64,000 nucleotides of DNA from CAIRTM01 sp963723235. Its GTDB lineage: Bacteria > Desulfobacterota > WTBG01 > CAIYCZ01 > CAIRTM01. Where the stretch lies: contig CAVRPV010000006.1 of assembly GCA_963723235.1 (NCBI GenBank), positions 124,001 through 188,000 on the forward strand, read 5' to 3'. The translations under genes were made by a program, and so were the position numbers. Under the pieces are notes generated by a model that made no database searches, was not told the DNA's origin, and saw nothing but the letters and a program-made list of their open reading frames with translations. Positions 63,666-64,000 of the stretch are shown one piece after another. The stretch's first letter is position 1; each line of letters starts with the position of its first letter.

Positions 63666-64000
63666 ATGCAGCGAACGGCAAAAACCCTGATGGTGTGCAT
63701 TTTTATTGCGGCGCTGGCAAGCAGCATGGCGTGTTCAAAAAAGCAGACCGCTCCCAACCTGGCCCCCGAAATCCCTGAACTGGAAGAAGCTGATCTCGGC
63801 GCGGGCGATTTCAAAGCTATCGACCCCAACGATCCTGTACTGAGTGCTATCTTCAAACCCATCCCGTTTAACTATGACCAGTTTTCCCTGACCCCGCAGG
63901 CATGCGCCACCCTTGACGGCGTTGCCGCATGGATGAAGAGCAATACCGCTAAAATGGTGCTGGTTGAAGGCCATTGTGACGATCGCGGCACTGCCGAGTA
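63666..64000 (+). CDS. pal: Peptidoglycan-associated lipoprotein Pal, 5' part only
   Basis: The partial product starts with a lipoprotein signal (TLMVCIFIAALASSMACSKK) whose lipobox Cys is followed by SKK. The OmpA-like peptidoglycan-binding domain then begins (IPFNYDQFSLTPQACATLDG, VAAWMKSNTAKMVLVEGHCD with DRGTAE). The window ends inside this domain. GGAGGAAAAAAGT supports the ATG. It completes the tolQRAB-pal order. Confidence 0.93.
   Translation, partial: MQRTAKTLMVCIFIAALASSMACSKKQTAPNLAPEIPELEEADLGAGDFKAIDPNDPVLSAIFKPIPFNYDQFSLTPQACATLDGVAAWMKSNTAKMVLVEGHCDDRGTAE

Overview
The window looks like a moderately GC-rich chromosomal segment of a Gram-negative bacterium. Envelope genes (Tol-Pal, a lipoprotein, an M23 peptidase with a membrane anchor), a PcnB-type poly(A) polymerase, an NtrC-type sigma-54 activator and several gene orders (ispE-prs-rplY-pth; xerC-hslV-hslU-argB-argD-argF-argG-argH-lipoprotein-lysA-dapF; tolQ-tolR-tolA-tolB-pal) are what I would expect in a Desulfobacterota/deltaproteobacterial-type genome. 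This is an inference from gene order; there is no rRNA in the window to settle it.

Layout. 1-9.0 kb: the start of a CaiC-like acyl-CoA ligase behind a tandem UspA gene, pcnB, trmJ, a MOSC protein and a batC-batD-batE cluster. Three copies of a 123-127 bp hairpin repeat lie at gene 3' ends here. 9.0-11.3 kb: a C_GCAxxG_C_C protein, tRNA-Arg(TCT), and a small regulated operon (DUF134 regulator plus a NifX/NafY-like protein) whose promoter is overlapped by a perfect 20-bp palindrome, then a Spy/CpxP-like periplasmic protein. 11.3-15.4 kb: a gene-poor accessory stretch with two palindromic repeat elements, a CmoA-like methyltransferase, a second methyltransferase and a decayed DUF1566 gene. 15.5-21.1 kb: an SDR epimerase, a metallophosphoesterase, an endonuclease III relative, an HD phosphohydrolase, a small coiled-coil protein, an adenosine-specific kinase and a divergent HAD hydrolase. 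21.2-26.9 kb: trxB, feoB, a DtxR regulator carrying its own FeoA-like domain, galE and a fumarase alpha subunit. 27-30.3 kb: an M23 peptidase, an HD-GYP protein and a small remnant that resembles the end of a proton pyrophosphatase. 30.3-39.2 kb (minus strand): pth, rplY, prs, ispE, DUF1844, dnaK, dnaB, rplI, rpsR, rpsF, rplU. 39.5-44.7 kb (plus): sigma-54 response regulator, transketolase behind a perfect consensus promoter, ffh. 44.8-58.1 kb (minus): a long arginine/lysine biosynthesis and HslUV protease cluster ending in a PpiC-type chaperone. 58.3-64 kb (plus): coaD, an aspartate-type aminotransferase and tolQRAB-pal.

Two themes cut across the genes. First, at least fifteen otherwise well-conserved genes are broken by single-base shifts, most of them one extra base. 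This looks like uncorrected consensus indels more than biology, and products are described here as if the frame were restored. Second, four copies of a hairpin element with terminal inverted repeats and compensatory base changes sit, all in one orientation, directly at the stop codons of trmJ, the MOSC gene, batE and hslU. This is the most interesting uncharacterised structure in the window.
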